In this document: one piece after another, positions 1 through 5,891 of the stretch
Layout: each line of letters opens with the position of its first letter
Position numbering within the stretch: the first letter of the stretch is position 1
From: Bacillota bacterium
Lineage (GTDB): Bacteria > Bacillota > Clostridia > Christensenellales > CAG-138
Direction of reading: 5' to 3'
Length of the DNA: 10,768 bases
Assembly: GCA_023396535.1 (NCBI GenBank)
Contig: JAEWWD010000224.1
Location: 1-10,768, forward strand
The notes under the pieces: model-generated
Database searches by the model: none
What the model was told of the DNA's origin: nothing
Seen by the model: only the letters and a program-made list of their open reading frames with translations
Translations under genes and position numbers: made by a program

Positions 1-124
1 GGTCAAGCTGGAGGACGCTATCTCCGCCGACGAGATATTCACCATACTCATGGGCGACAAGGTGGAGCCGCGAAAAGAGTTTATAGAGGCGAATTCGAAG
101 CTCGTGGCCAATCTTGACGTGTAA
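1..124 (+). CDS. gyrB: DNA gyrase subunit B, C-terminal end (partial)
   Basis: This is the last 40 codons of a gene entering from the left; frame starts at base 2 and the TAA stop is 122-124. The peptide contains FTILMGDKVEPRKEFIEAN and ends KLVANLDV, which is the conserved end of the TOPRIM/C-terminal domain of GyrB. GyrB is the ATPase subunit of DNA gyrase, which introduces negative supercoils together with GyrA. The intact gyrA at 647 supports GyrB over the paralogue ParE. The two genes are probably one transcription unit, but about 520 bases, mostly the small element at 145-622, now lie between them. The stop codon sits inside a perfect 15-bp inverted repeat. The N-terminal part, including the ATP-binding domain, is outside the window. 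Confidence 0.92.
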   Translation, partial: VKLEDAISADEIFTILMGDKVEPRKEFIEANSKLVANLDV

Positions 125-144
125 CCATAGTTACACGTCAAGAT
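111..144. repeat. Perfect 15-bp inverted repeat over the gyrB stop codon
   Basis: ATCTTGACGTGTAAC (111-125) is followed by a CATA loop (126-129) and its exact reverse complement (130-144). The left arm encodes the last residues of GyrB and its stop. No T-tract follows (the next bases are AATGAATAATT), so this is not a standard intrinsic terminator. In the mRNA it could be a stabilising 3' hairpin between gyrB and the downstream genes. It ends exactly where the AT-rich end of the next element begins, so it may also be a by-product of that insertion. Confidence 0.8.
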
Positions 145-203
145 AATGAATAATTGACAATGAATAATGAATAATGGAGGTTGAAATTCCCTCCGGGAAT
201 TTC
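145..203 (+). repeat. Left inverted end of the IVS-like element
   Basis: Three or more loosely repeated AATGAATAATG-type units (145-175) lead into GGAGG (176-180) and the hairpin GAAATTCCC-TCC-GGGAATTTC (183-203). Its counterpart is the reverse complement of 564-622, and it also aligns along its whole length, with few gaps, to 3151-3206. It includes a TTGACA (154-159) without a matching -10 box. Confidence 0.75.
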
Positions 204-211
204 CGCAATTG
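176..211 (+). promoter_or_regulatory. Shine-Dalgarno with an intervening hairpin before the start codon
   Basis: GGAGG at 176-180 lies too far from ATG 212 for normal initiation in linear form (31 bases between). The 21-base hairpin 183-203 lies between them. If it folds, the effective gap shrinks to about 10 bases (7 for TTG 209), a normal spacing. This is an inference from the geometry only. Confidence 0.4.
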
Positions 212-589
212 ATGAAATCAAACGTCGTTGCCGAAAAATCCTATTCGTTTTCAGTGCGGATCGTAAAGCTGTATTTGAGGTTGCACGAAGAGCATCGATG
301 GGAACATGCGCTTTTCGAACAACTTTTGTGCAGCGGGACCAGCATCGGCGCAAACATACAGGAGGCCGCCTATGCGCAGTCGCGTAAAGATTTCATCAAT
401 AAGCAATGCATTGCTCTCAAAGAAGCCTCTGAAACACTGTATTGGCTTCGACTACTGACGGACACAGAGTTTATCAAGCAGGAAGAGAGCGCAAAGCTTC
501 AGGCGGATTGCAGTGAGATTATCCGCATTCTCACCGCAATCGTGAATTCTACAAAGGATAAAAGAAATCCCGAAGGGATTTCCACCTGA
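212..589 (+). CDS. Four-helix-bundle protein, 23S rRNA-intervening-sequence (S23/IVS) family
   Basis: The 125-aa product has the signature of the IVS/four-helix-bundle family: SGTSIGANIQEA at residues 41-52, SRKDFINK at 57-64 and KEASETLYWLRLL at 70-82, with helical segments filling the rest. The length is typical of the family. Members fold as a four-helix bundle that forms oligomers and are related to Avd, the accessory protein of diversity-generating retroelements; many are encoded in insertions inside 23S rRNA genes. Their function is unsettled. No reverse transcriptase or variable repeat is visible here. The start is ATG 212, or TTG 209 immediately before it. The only good Shine-Dalgarno (GGAGG, 176-180) is separated from the start by a hairpin (183-203). 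The last codons (NPEGIST) are encoded by the element's right inverted end. Composition is clearly AT-richer than gyrA, consistent with acquisition. Confidence 0.88.
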   Translation: MKSNVVAEKSYSFSVRIVKLYLRLHEEHRWEHALFEQLLCSGTSIGANIQEAAYAQSRKDFINKQCIALKEASETLYWLRLLTDTEFIKQEESAKLQADCSEIIRILTAIVNSTKDKRNPEGIST

Positions 590-622
590 ATTATTCATTA
601 TTAACTATTACTTATTAATTCT
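564..622 (-). repeat. Right inverted end of the IVS-like element
   Basis: The hairpin GAAATCCC-GAA-GGGATTTC (564-582) overlaps the 3' end of the four-helix-bundle gene, whose TGA is 587-589. AT-rich TTATTCATTATTAAC-type sequence follows to about 622. Read on the minus strand it matches the left end: AATAATGAATAAT, a short AGGTG linker, then the hairpin. Confidence 0.72.
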
Positions 623-646
623 CTTCGCAGAAAGGGACAAACAACC

Positions 647-3154
647 ATGACAGAACTTCCCGCAAACCGTATATTGCCGCAGGACATCGAAACGGAAATG
701 AAGCATTCCTTCATTTCCTATGCCATGGCGGTCATCATAAACCGCGCGCTGCCCGATGTGCGCGACGGCTTGAAGCCCGTGCACCGGCGCATACTCTACT
801 CCATGGACGAGTTGGGCCTGCAGCCCGACAAGCCGTTCCGTAAGAGTGCGCGCATCGTGGGCGACGTGCTGGGCAAATACCACCCGCACGGCGACAGTTC
901 CGTGTACGACGCCATGGTGCGTCTTGCGCAGGATTTCAACACGCGCTATCCGCTGGTGGAAGGCCACGGCAATTTCGGCTCGGTGGACGGCGACTCAGCC
1001 GCCGCCATGCGGTATACGGAAGCGCGCTTTAGTAAGCTCGCCGCCGAAATGATGGCGGATATCGAGAAGAACACCGTCGATTTCGTGCCCAATTTCGATG
1101 AAACGCTCATGCAGCCGAGCGTATTGCCCGCGCGCTTCCCCAACCTTTTGGTCAACGGTTCGGGCGGCATTGCGGTCGGCATGGCGACCAATATACCGCC
1201 GCACAACCTGGGCGAAACCATCGACGCGCTGTGCGTATTGATCGACAACCCCGACGCCACCGTAGACGAGCTCATGGAATGCATGCCCGGCCCGGATTTC
1301 CCGACCGGCGGCGTCATCATGGGCCGCGCGGGCATCGCCTCCGCTTACCACACGGGGCGCGGGCGCATAGTGGTGCGCGCGCGCGCGGAGATCGAGCAGC
1401 TCCCGCAAAACAAAAGCCGCATCGTGGTCACGGAAATCCCGTATCAGGTCAACAAGGCGCGGCTGGTGGAGCGCATCGCGGAGCTGGTGCACGAAAAGAG
1501 AATCGAAGGCATTGCCGACCTTCGGGACGAAACCGACCGCAACGGCATGCGCATCGTCATAGACCTCAAAAAGGACGTCAACGCCAACGTCATACTCAAC
1601 CAGCTCTACAAGCATACGGCCATGCAGGATACGTTCGGCGTGATCATGCTGGCGCTGGTGGACGGCGACCCCAAAGTGCTCACCCTGCGCGAAATGCTGG
1701 TGCATTACCTCGAGCACCAGAAGCAGGTCGTCACAAGAAGAACCCAGTACGATCTTGAGCGCGCCCAGGAGAGGCTGCACCTGTTGGAGGGCCTCATAAA
1801 GGCGCTCGATAATATCGACGAAATCGTGGACCTCATCAAAAACTCGCCCAACGCACCGGAAGCGAAAGCCCGGCTCATCGCGCGGTTTGATTTCTCGGAA
1901 AAGCAGGCCCAGGCCATACTCGACATGCGCCTGCAGCGCCTGACGGGGCTGGAGCGCGAAAAGATACTGGCCGAGTTCGGCGAGCTGACCAAAACCGTGG
2001 CCTATCTTTTAAGCATACTGGCGGACGAACATCTGCTGCTTTCCATCATCCGCGACGAGGCGATGGAAGTGCGGCGCAAGTTTGCCGACGCGCGGCGCAC
2101 CGAGATCACGGACATCATCGAGGATATCGATATGGACGACATCATCCAGGAAGAGGAGATGTGCGTCACGCTTACGCACTTCGGCTATATCAAGCGCCTC
2201 GCCTCGGATACCTACCGCGCGCAGAACCGAGGCGGCAAGGGTGTGATGGGCCAGGGCACGCGCGAGGAGGATTTCGTGGAGCACCTGTTCGTATCCTCCA
2301 CCCACGCGCACATACTGTTCTTCACCAATACGGGCCGCGCGTTCAAGATCAAGTGCTACGTCATCCCCGAAGCGGGCCGCGCCGCGAAGGGCACCGCCAT
2401 CGTCAACCTTTTACAGCTTGCGGGCGGCGAGCGCATAACGGCCATGTTCCCCGTCACCGCCGACGACGAGGGCGAATACCTCGTGATGGCCACGCGGCAG
2501 GGCGTCATCAAGAAAACGCCGCTTTCGGATTTCGACAATATCCGAAAGGGCGGGCTCATCGCGCTGAACCTGCGCGAGGGCGACGAGCTCATAGGCGTGG
2601 AGCTTTCGGGCGGCGAGGACGAGTTCCTCATCGCCACCAGTAAGGGCAAATGCATTCGCTTCGACGAAAACGACGTGCGCAGCATGGGCCGCAACGCCAC
2701 GGGCGTGCGCTCCATATCGCTCGACGACGACGACGCCGTCGTCGCCATGGTACGCGTGGTCACGGGAGCGGACGTGCTGACCGTCACCGAAAACGGCATG
2801 GGCAAGCGCACGCCGGAGGAAGCCTACCGCGGCCAGCGCCGCGGCGGCAAGGGCATCATCGCCATGCAGATCACCGATAAAACGGGCGATTTGTGCGGGC
2901 TCGCCATGGTCACGGGTACGGAAGACCTGCTGCTCATACGCGACGACGGCATGGTCATCCGCATGCCGGCGGAGCAGATCAGCGTCACCGCCGGGCGCGG
3001 CACGCAGGGCGTGCGGCTCATGCGCGCGGACGAAGGCACCCGCGTGGTCAGCATCGCCATAGCGCCGCCCTCCGAGAACGGCGACGCGGAGCAGGAGCCG
3101 GATCCGGATATTACCCGCATGGATGGACGGCTTTTGGAAGAAAACGAAGAATGA
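647..3154 (+). CDS. gyrA: DNA gyrase subunit A
   Basis: This 835-aa protein is the cleavage-religation subunit of DNA gyrase; with GyrB it introduces negative supercoils using ATP. The N-terminal breakage-reunion domain holds the catalytic tyrosine in AAAMRYTEARF (Tyr123, E. coli Tyr122). The quinolone-resistance region reads GKYHPHGDSSVYDAM, with Ser84 and Asp88 at the positions equivalent to E. coli Ser83 and Asp87, so both wild-type residues are present. The C-terminal beta-pinwheel carries QNRGGKG at 526-532 and the gyrase-specific GyrA box QRRGGKG at 730-736, which argues for GyrA rather than ParC. The tail is acidic, as in many GyrA proteins. Start ATG 647 follows an AAAGGG motif (631-636). 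The length is normal for the family. The stop codon lies in the first bases of the repeat at 3151. Confidence 0.97.
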   Translation: MTELPANRILPQDIETEMKHSFISYAMAVIINRALPDVRDGLKPVHRRILYSMDELGLQPDKPFRKSARIVGDVLGKYHPHGDSSVYDAMVRLAQDFNTRYPLVEGHGNFGSVDGDSAAAMRYTEARFSKLAAEMMADIEKNTVDFVPNFDETLMQPSVLPARFPNLLVNGSGGIAVGMATNIPPHNLGETIDALCVLIDNPDATVDELMECMPGPDFPTGGVIMGRAGIASAYHTGRGRIVVRARAEIEQLPQNKSRIVVTEIPYQVNKARLVERIAELVHEKRIEGIADLRDETDRNGMRIVIDLKKDVNANVILNQLYKHTAMQDTFGVIMLALVDGDPKVLTLREMLVHYLEHQKQVVTRRTQYDLERAQERLHLLEGLIKALDNIDEIVDLIKNSPNAPEAKARLIARFDFSEKQAQAILDMRLQRLTGLEREKILAEFGELTKTVAYLLSILADEHLLLSIIRDEAMEVRRKFADARRTEITDIIEDIDMDDIIQEEEMCVTLTHFGYIKRLASDTYRAQNRGGKGVMGQGTREEDFVEHLFVSSTHAHILFFTNTGRAFKIKCYVIPEAGRAAKGTAIVNLLQLAGGERITAMFPVTADDEGEYLVMATRQGVIKKTPLSDFDNIRKGGLIALNLREGDELIGVELSGGEDEFLIATSKGKCIRFDENDVRSMGRNATGVRSISLDDDDAVVAMVRVVTGADVLTVTENGMGKRTPEEAYRGQRRGGKGIIAMQITDKTGDLCGLAMVTGTEDLLLIRDDGMVIRMPAEQISVTAGRGTQGVRLMRADEGTRVVSIAIAPPSENGDAEQEPDPDITRMDGRLLEENEE

Positions 3155-3310
3155 ACAATGCATAATGTAAAATGAACAATGATGGTAGAAATTCCTCCGG
3201 AATTTCTGTGAATAATAGGGGAACGATACCAGTATTCGTTTATAGGAAAACCCCGTGAGGGGTTTTCTTCCTTCATTGTTCATTATTCATTGTTAATTGT
3301 TCATTATTAG
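3151..3310. mobile_element. Non-coding cousin of the IVS-like element (MITE-like)
   Basis: About 160 bp between gyrA and the CCA gene with the same design as 145-622. The left arm (3151-3187) is made of AATGAACAATG-type units. It is followed by the hairpin GAAATTCC-TCC-GGAATTTC (3188-3206), about 40 unique bases, the hairpin GAAAACCCC-GTGA-GGGGTTTTC (3246-3267), and a right arm (3271-3310) that is the inverse of the left. The left end aligns along its length with 145-203. It has no ORF, so it would be a non-autonomous or decayed copy. GyrA's TGA stop (3152-3154) lies in its first bases. Confidence 0.65.
3246..3270 (+). terminator. Terminator-like hairpin after gyrA
   Basis: A 9-bp stem, GAAAACCCC (3246-3254) with GGGGTTTTC (3259-3267) and loop GTGA, followed by TTCCTTC. 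The T-run is inside and just after the 3' arm, so it resembles a modest intrinsic terminator in the plus direction. It is part of the repeat element. The CCA gene 60 bases downstream could still be reached by read-through. Confidence 0.5.
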
Positions 3311-3327
3311 AAGCGGAGAAAACATAC

Positions 3328-4809
3328 ATGCACGCAATCCCCAGCCTGAACCCCATCCCCATCCCCCCCGAACACACCGCGCTGGCCCGGCTGTTCCAAC
3401 AGGCGGGCGCGACGCTGTACGCCGTGGGCGGCCTGCCGCGCAACGCACAGCTTTTAATCCCGCCCAGCGATCTGGATATCTGCTCCGTACTGCGTCCTGA
3501 TCAGGTGGAAGCGCTCTGCTGCGCGCACGATATCAAGTGCATTCAGAAAGCGCCGCAGTTCGGCACATCCGAGCTGCACACAGGCGGGCTGAAGTTCGAG
3601 CACACCACGTTTCGGGGCGACGCGTACGGCCCCGGCGGCACGCACCGGCCCGAGGCGGTTCAATTCACCTCCTCCCTGGAGGACGACGCGTTCCGCAGGG
3701 ATTTCACCTGCAACGCGCTCTATGCGGACATACTGACCGGGGAATTGTTCGATCCGACGGGCGGATTAGCCGATATAAAAGCGCGCGTCGTGCGCGCGAC
3801 CTCCCCCGATCCGGCGCAGATACTGCGCGACGACGGGCTGCGCGTGCTGCGGCTGGTGCGTTTCGCGTGCGAGCTGGGCTTTTCCATAGAGGAGCGCACT
3901 TGGGCCGCGGCCTGCGAAAATGTGGCGGGCCTCGCGGATATCGCGTGGGAGCGAAAGCGGGACGAACTCGTCAAAATACTCCTGAGCGACGCGCGCTACC
4001 CGGTACTCACGGAAACCCTGCCCAACGCCGTGCTGCGCGGGCTGACGCTGCTCTATGAAATGGGGGCGTTCCCCTACCTCATCCCCGAGCTTCTCGAAGG
4101 CGACGGCATCGCGCAGCGCCCGCAGTACCACGCGCACGACGTGCTGCGGCACGGTTTCCACGCCTGTGCCGCCGCGCCCGCGACGCTTACGCTGCGCCTT
4201 GCGGGGCTGCTGCACGACGTAGGCAAGCCCGCCGCCCTGCGCGAAAAGGGCCTTTCCATCGATGCGGGCGGTCATGCGCAGACGCCCGCCGGGTTGTTGC
4301 CGCCCAGGGTGACGCCCATGCTGAACCACGACACGCTGGGCGTGCCTATTGCCCGGGAAATATTGCAAAGGCTGCGAATTGCGAACAATATCATCGAAGA
4401 CGTGCTGTTTCTGGTCGAAACGCATATGTACGACTTGAACTTCCGCGCGAGGGAAAGCACGCTGCGCGCGCGCTTTGCGGATATCGGCTATGAGCGGGCG
4501 CTGCTTTTGTGCGCCATCCGCGAAGCGGACGTGCGCGGCTCCGGCCTTTCGCCGTATTTCCGCGCTACGCGCTGGCGCGCGGTGCTCGACGCCATGAAAC
4601 AGGACGACGCGCCGTTCTCCGAAAGCGAGCTGCGCTGTACCGGCCGCGATATTATGGAGTGGCTGAACCTGCCGCCCGGCGAGCAGGTGGGCCTTGTCAA
4701 GCACCGGCTGCTGCTGCATTGCGCCCGCCACCCGCAGGACAATACGCCCGAGCGGCTCAGGCGCATCGCCGCCGGTATGCTGCACGAGAAAGCGAAGAAG
4801 AAGGAGTGA
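3328..4809 (+). CDS. cca: CCA-adding tRNA nucleotidyltransferase with HD domain
   Basis: This 493-aa class II nucleotidyltransferase should add or repair the 3' CCA of tRNAs. The head domain has the GG motif (VGGLPRN, 33-39) and the metal-binding acidic pair in SDLDI (Asp48, Asp50). RRDFTCNA (123-130) is a hallmark of the family, as is the nucleotide-selecting region RDDGLRVLRLVRFACELGF (167-185). An HD domain follows: HAHDVLRHG (268-276), LLHDVGKP (294-301) and NHDTLG (333-338), as in clostridial CCA enzymes. Two positions differ from the textbook motifs: the usual RD of GGxVRD is RN (Asn39), and the usual EDxxR is DDGLR (Asp168). I think both occur in a clostridial subfamily, so activity is likely but substrate range is less certain; poly(A) polymerase is the main alternative. 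Start ATG 3328 follows GCGGAG. The C-terminus is lysine-rich. Confidence 0.88.
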   Translation: MHAIPSLNPIPIPPEHTALARLFQQAGATLYAVGGLPRNAQLLIPPSDLDICSVLRPDQVEALCCAHDIKCIQKAPQFGTSELHTGGLKFEHTTFRGDAYGPGGTHRPEAVQFTSSLEDDAFRRDFTCNALYADILTGELFDPTGGLADIKARVVRATSPDPAQILRDDGLRVLRLVRFACELGFSIEERTWAAACENVAGLADIAWERKRDELVKILLSDARYPVLTETLPNAVLRGLTLLYEMGAFPYLIPELLEGDGIAQRPQYHAHDVLRHGFHACAAAPATLTLRLAGLLHDVGKPAALREKGLSIDAGGHAQTPAGLLPPRVTPMLNHDTLGVPIAREILQRLRIANNIIEDVLFLVETHMYDLNFRARESTLRARFADIGYERALLLCAIREADVRGSGLSPYFRATRWRAVLDAMKQDDAPFSESELRCTGRDIMEWLNLPPGEQVGLVKHRLLLHCARHPQDNTPERLRRIAAGMLHEKAKKKE

Positions 4810-4812
4810 GGG

Positions 4813-4903
4813 GACGTTCGAGGGCTTTGCCCTCGAACTCCCACTTAAGGGCCGTGACGGCCCTTAAGAATCCCAAATCAAAGCGACTTCGTCGCTTTGG
4901 GGG
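4813..4903 (+). repeat. Triple-hairpin repeat, copy 1, after the CCA gene
   Basis: Three strong hairpins in a row: TTCGAGGGC/GCCCTCGAA (4817-4837, TTT loop), CTTAAGGGCC/GGCCCTTAAG (4844-4868, GTGAC loop) and CAAAGCGAC/GTCGCTTTG (4879-4899, TTC loop). A diverged direct copy is at 5187-5268, sharing the order of modules and words such as ACTCCC, CGACTTCGT and GCTTTG. Lying four bases after the cca stop, the block may also stop or protect the transcript, though no T-tract follows. Confidence 0.7.
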
Positions 4904-5138
4904 AAAGGGATATGCACTTTGTATTTGGCATCATTGCTAATTTAGTTTTTAAGGCATGGGGCAGAAAGCAACAGACCGTCTTGAAGAACACATGAACAGC
5001 CGTATTCCAGGGGGAGCAGGGAGTCCAAGCCGAGCGCTGCCTGCGGCAGAGCAAGCGAAGCGGAAGACCAGTGAGCTTGGGAATGCAAGGACGCAGCAAT
5101 GCTGCGACGCTGCATGACCTCAGCGAACTGCGGGAGCC
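4904..5138. other. Unexplained GC-rich structured block
   Basis: No convincing gene is seen. The stretch from about 4985 to 5138 holds short self-complementary words: CCAAGC and GCTTGG about 55 bases apart, GCTGCC-TGC-GGCAG, CGCAGC-AAT-GCTGCG (5092-5106) and GGGAG-CC-CTCCC (5132-5143). The minus strand has an open frame over 4942-5145, but its product matches no family I know and no good ribosome binding site was found. It could be the interior of a larger repeat element, a structured RNA or a decayed gene. Confidence 0.4.
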
Positions 5139-5190
5139 CTCCCACTTTAAAATAATAAAGATATTCGTCGCCGCCAGCAGGCGGCGCTCG
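5139..5190 (-). repeat. Inverted copy of the 6732-6964 repeat end
   Basis: Read on the minus strand this runs hairpin CGCCGCC/GGCGGCG, then ACGAATATCTTTATTATTTT, then AAAGTGGGAGGGCTCCC. It aligns without gaps to 6735-6790 with only about six differences in 56 bases by eye. It is therefore one arm of the same repeat family; the matching inverted partner is not obvious nearby. Confidence 0.75.
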
Positions 5191-5268
5191 ACTTCGGCCC
5201 CCAAACTCCCGCCAAGGTCGTAACGACCCTTGAAACCCAAACCAAAGGCGACTTCGTTGCTTTGTTCA
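5187..5268 (+). repeat. Triple-hairpin repeat, copy 2 (degenerate)
   Basis: A diverged direct copy of 4813-4903: CTCGACTTCGGCCC, CAAACTCCCGCC, AAGGTCGTAACGACCCTT, GAAACCCAAACC and AAAGGCGACTTCGTTGCTTT occur in the same order. The stems are less perfect than in copy 1. Together with copy 1 it brackets the block at 4904-5186. Confidence 0.6.
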
Positions 5269-5367
5269 GTTGAAATGCCGCATGTGCCGCTATCCTCGCA
5301 TGTTCCGGCGTTGATATACTTCTAGCTGAAAAGGGAGTATACTTAACAGAGGATAGAGGTGACTGAA

Positions 5368-5481
5368 ATGGTAGACAAAAGCCTCAGGACCCGAGAAAAA
5401 AAGAAAAAAAGCCGACAAAAAGCACATTGTCCCAATTTCATCTTCGATCCCAGCGGCTGTGTCGGAAAAGAAACCAAATAA
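5368..5481 (+). CDS. Small basic protein of unknown function, 37 aa
   Basis: I do not recognise this protein. The start ATG 5368 has a clear Shine-Dalgarno, GAGGTG at 5356-5361, six bases upstream. The product is strongly basic in its first 20 residues (RTREKKKKSRQK at 7-18) and has two cysteines, in HCPNF (Cys21) and GCVG (Cys31), with FDPSG between them. The basic half suggests contact with nucleic acid, and the cysteines may bind metal or form a disulfide; both are inferences. It lies 19 bases before the 82-aa zinc-ribbon-like gene and the two are probably co-transcribed. Composition is AT-richer than the flanking core genes, which suggests recent acquisition. Its small size makes it easy to miss in automatic annotation. 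Confidence 0.6.
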   Translation: MVDKSLRTREKKKKSRQKAHCPNFIFDPSGCVGKETK

Positions 5482-5500
5482 TGCAGGAAAGTGAGAAGCT

Positions 5501-5749
5501 ATGCTCTCGAAATTAGAACAACGGAATGAACAGGGCCATAAACCCGGAGGCCAAAACCAATTTCAACGGTGCCAGCTGTGCAATGTGCCAATATATCATA
5601 ACCCTTGCAGAGATATCCGTAGCTTGGGTGCATTTAAGGGTAAGGGAAAAATACTCTGCAACAAGTGTTCGGCATTGCTAAGCAAAATGCCAACTGAGCA
5701 AGCGCTTCAGGCATTGAATAATGCATACGAAACGTATGGGAAGAAATAA
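5501..5749 (+). CDS. Small zinc-ribbon-like protein, 82 aa
   Basis: I cannot assign a family. Five cysteines are visible: the knuckle CQLC (24-27), Cys36, and the knuckle CNKC (53-56). Paired CxxC knuckles about 25 residues apart are typical of zinc ribbons or treble-clef folds, which usually bind nucleic acid or protein. The first 23 residues are polar and probably flexible (EQRNEQGHKPGGQNQ); the C-terminal 25 residues are likely a helix (MPTEQALQALNNAYE). Start ATG 5501 is preceded by AGGAAAGTGAG. It follows the 37-aa gene by 19 bases, which suggests a two-gene cassette. Codon use and base composition are AT-richer than gyrA or ribU. A hairpin at 5770-5790 may end the transcript. A transcriptional regulator or mobile-element accessory protein is possible. 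Confidence 0.7.
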   Translation: MLSKLEQRNEQGHKPGGQNQFQRCQLCNVPIYHNPCRDIRSLGAFKGKGKILCNKCSALLSKMPTEQALQALNNAYETYGKK

Positions 5750-5769
5750 ATGCCCTGATCGGTCCATAT

Positions 5770-5790
5770 AAGCCGCCCACCGGGTGGCTT
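5770..5790 (+). terminator. Weak terminator-like hairpin after the small-protein cassette
   Basis: AAGCCGCCC (5770-5778) pairs with GGGTGGCTT (5782-5790) with one G-U pair and an ACC loop. Only ATTGGTT follows, not a true T-tract, so termination strength is doubtful. Confidence 0.45.
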
Positions 5791-5853
5791 ATTGGTTGAA
5801 TATCCGCTCAGGATTATCAAAATCTGGTATCCTATATATTTTATTGGACTGTG

Positions 5854-5882
5854 TTGCATCCCCCCCATAACGGTGGTATCAT
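5854..5882 (+). promoter_or_regulatory. Promoter for the FMN riboswitch-ribU unit
   Basis: TTGCAT (5854-5859), a 17-bp spacer, then TATCAT (5877-5882). Transcription would begin at about 5889-5890, immediately before the first paired base of the riboswitch at 5892, which supports the assignment. Confidence 0.65.
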
Positions 5883-5891
5883 ATAGACGAT

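Larger units (their letters stand above)
145..622 (+). mobile_element. Putative IVS-like element with inverted ends carrying a four-helix-bundle gene
   Basis: The left end (145-203) is an AT-rich run of AATGAATAATG-like units, then GGAGGTT, then a hairpin with 9-bp stem and TCC loop (183-203). The right end (564-622) is the same arrangement inverted: a hairpin with 8-bp stem and GAA loop (564-582), then CCACCTGA, then ATTATTCATTATTAACTATT-type sequence. The single gene inside (212-589) ends within the right arm. The left end is closely similar to the left end of 3151-3310. There is no transposase and no clear target-site duplication, so mobility is inferred from structure and repetition. The outer limits are uncertain by several bases. 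Confidence 0.6.

Noticed and set aside
154..182. TTGACA in the left element end as a promoter for the four-helix-bundle gene
   Set aside because: No acceptable -10 box lies 16-19 bases downstream (the position holds GAGGTT); the match is likely chance within the AATTGACAATG repeat.
145..622. Diversity-generating retroelement based on the Avd-like protein
   Set aside because: No reverse transcriptase, template repeat or variable repeat is present in the window.
890..910. Possible quinolone-resistance substitution in gyrA
   Set aside because: Ser84 and Asp88, equivalent to E. coli Ser83 and Asp87, are both the susceptible-type residues; Ser85 in place of the E. coli Ala84 is at a naturally variable position.
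647..3154. Possibility that this is parC rather than gyrA
   Set aside because: A canonical GyrA box QRRGGKG is present and the gene follows gyrB.
145..3310. Composite transposon with gyrA as cargo between two related elements
   Set aside because: gyrA is in its usual place after gyrB and is an essential core gene; independent insertions into two gaps are simpler.
4878..5240. Minus-strand open frames over the repeat region (120 aa and, inside it, 67 aa at 4942-5145)
   Set aside because: They run through hairpin repeats, lack a recognisable ribosome binding site and resemble no family; the openness is explained by the repeat's base composition.
4813..5268. CRISPR array
   Set aside because: Only two diverged, palindromic repeats about 370 bases apart; no regular spacers and no cas genes.
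5311..5343. Promoter for the small-protein cassette using TTGATA and TATACT
   Set aside because: The spacing is 21 bases for the second TATACT and the boxes nearly touch for the first; the two TATACT words 23 bases apart are suggestive but not enough.
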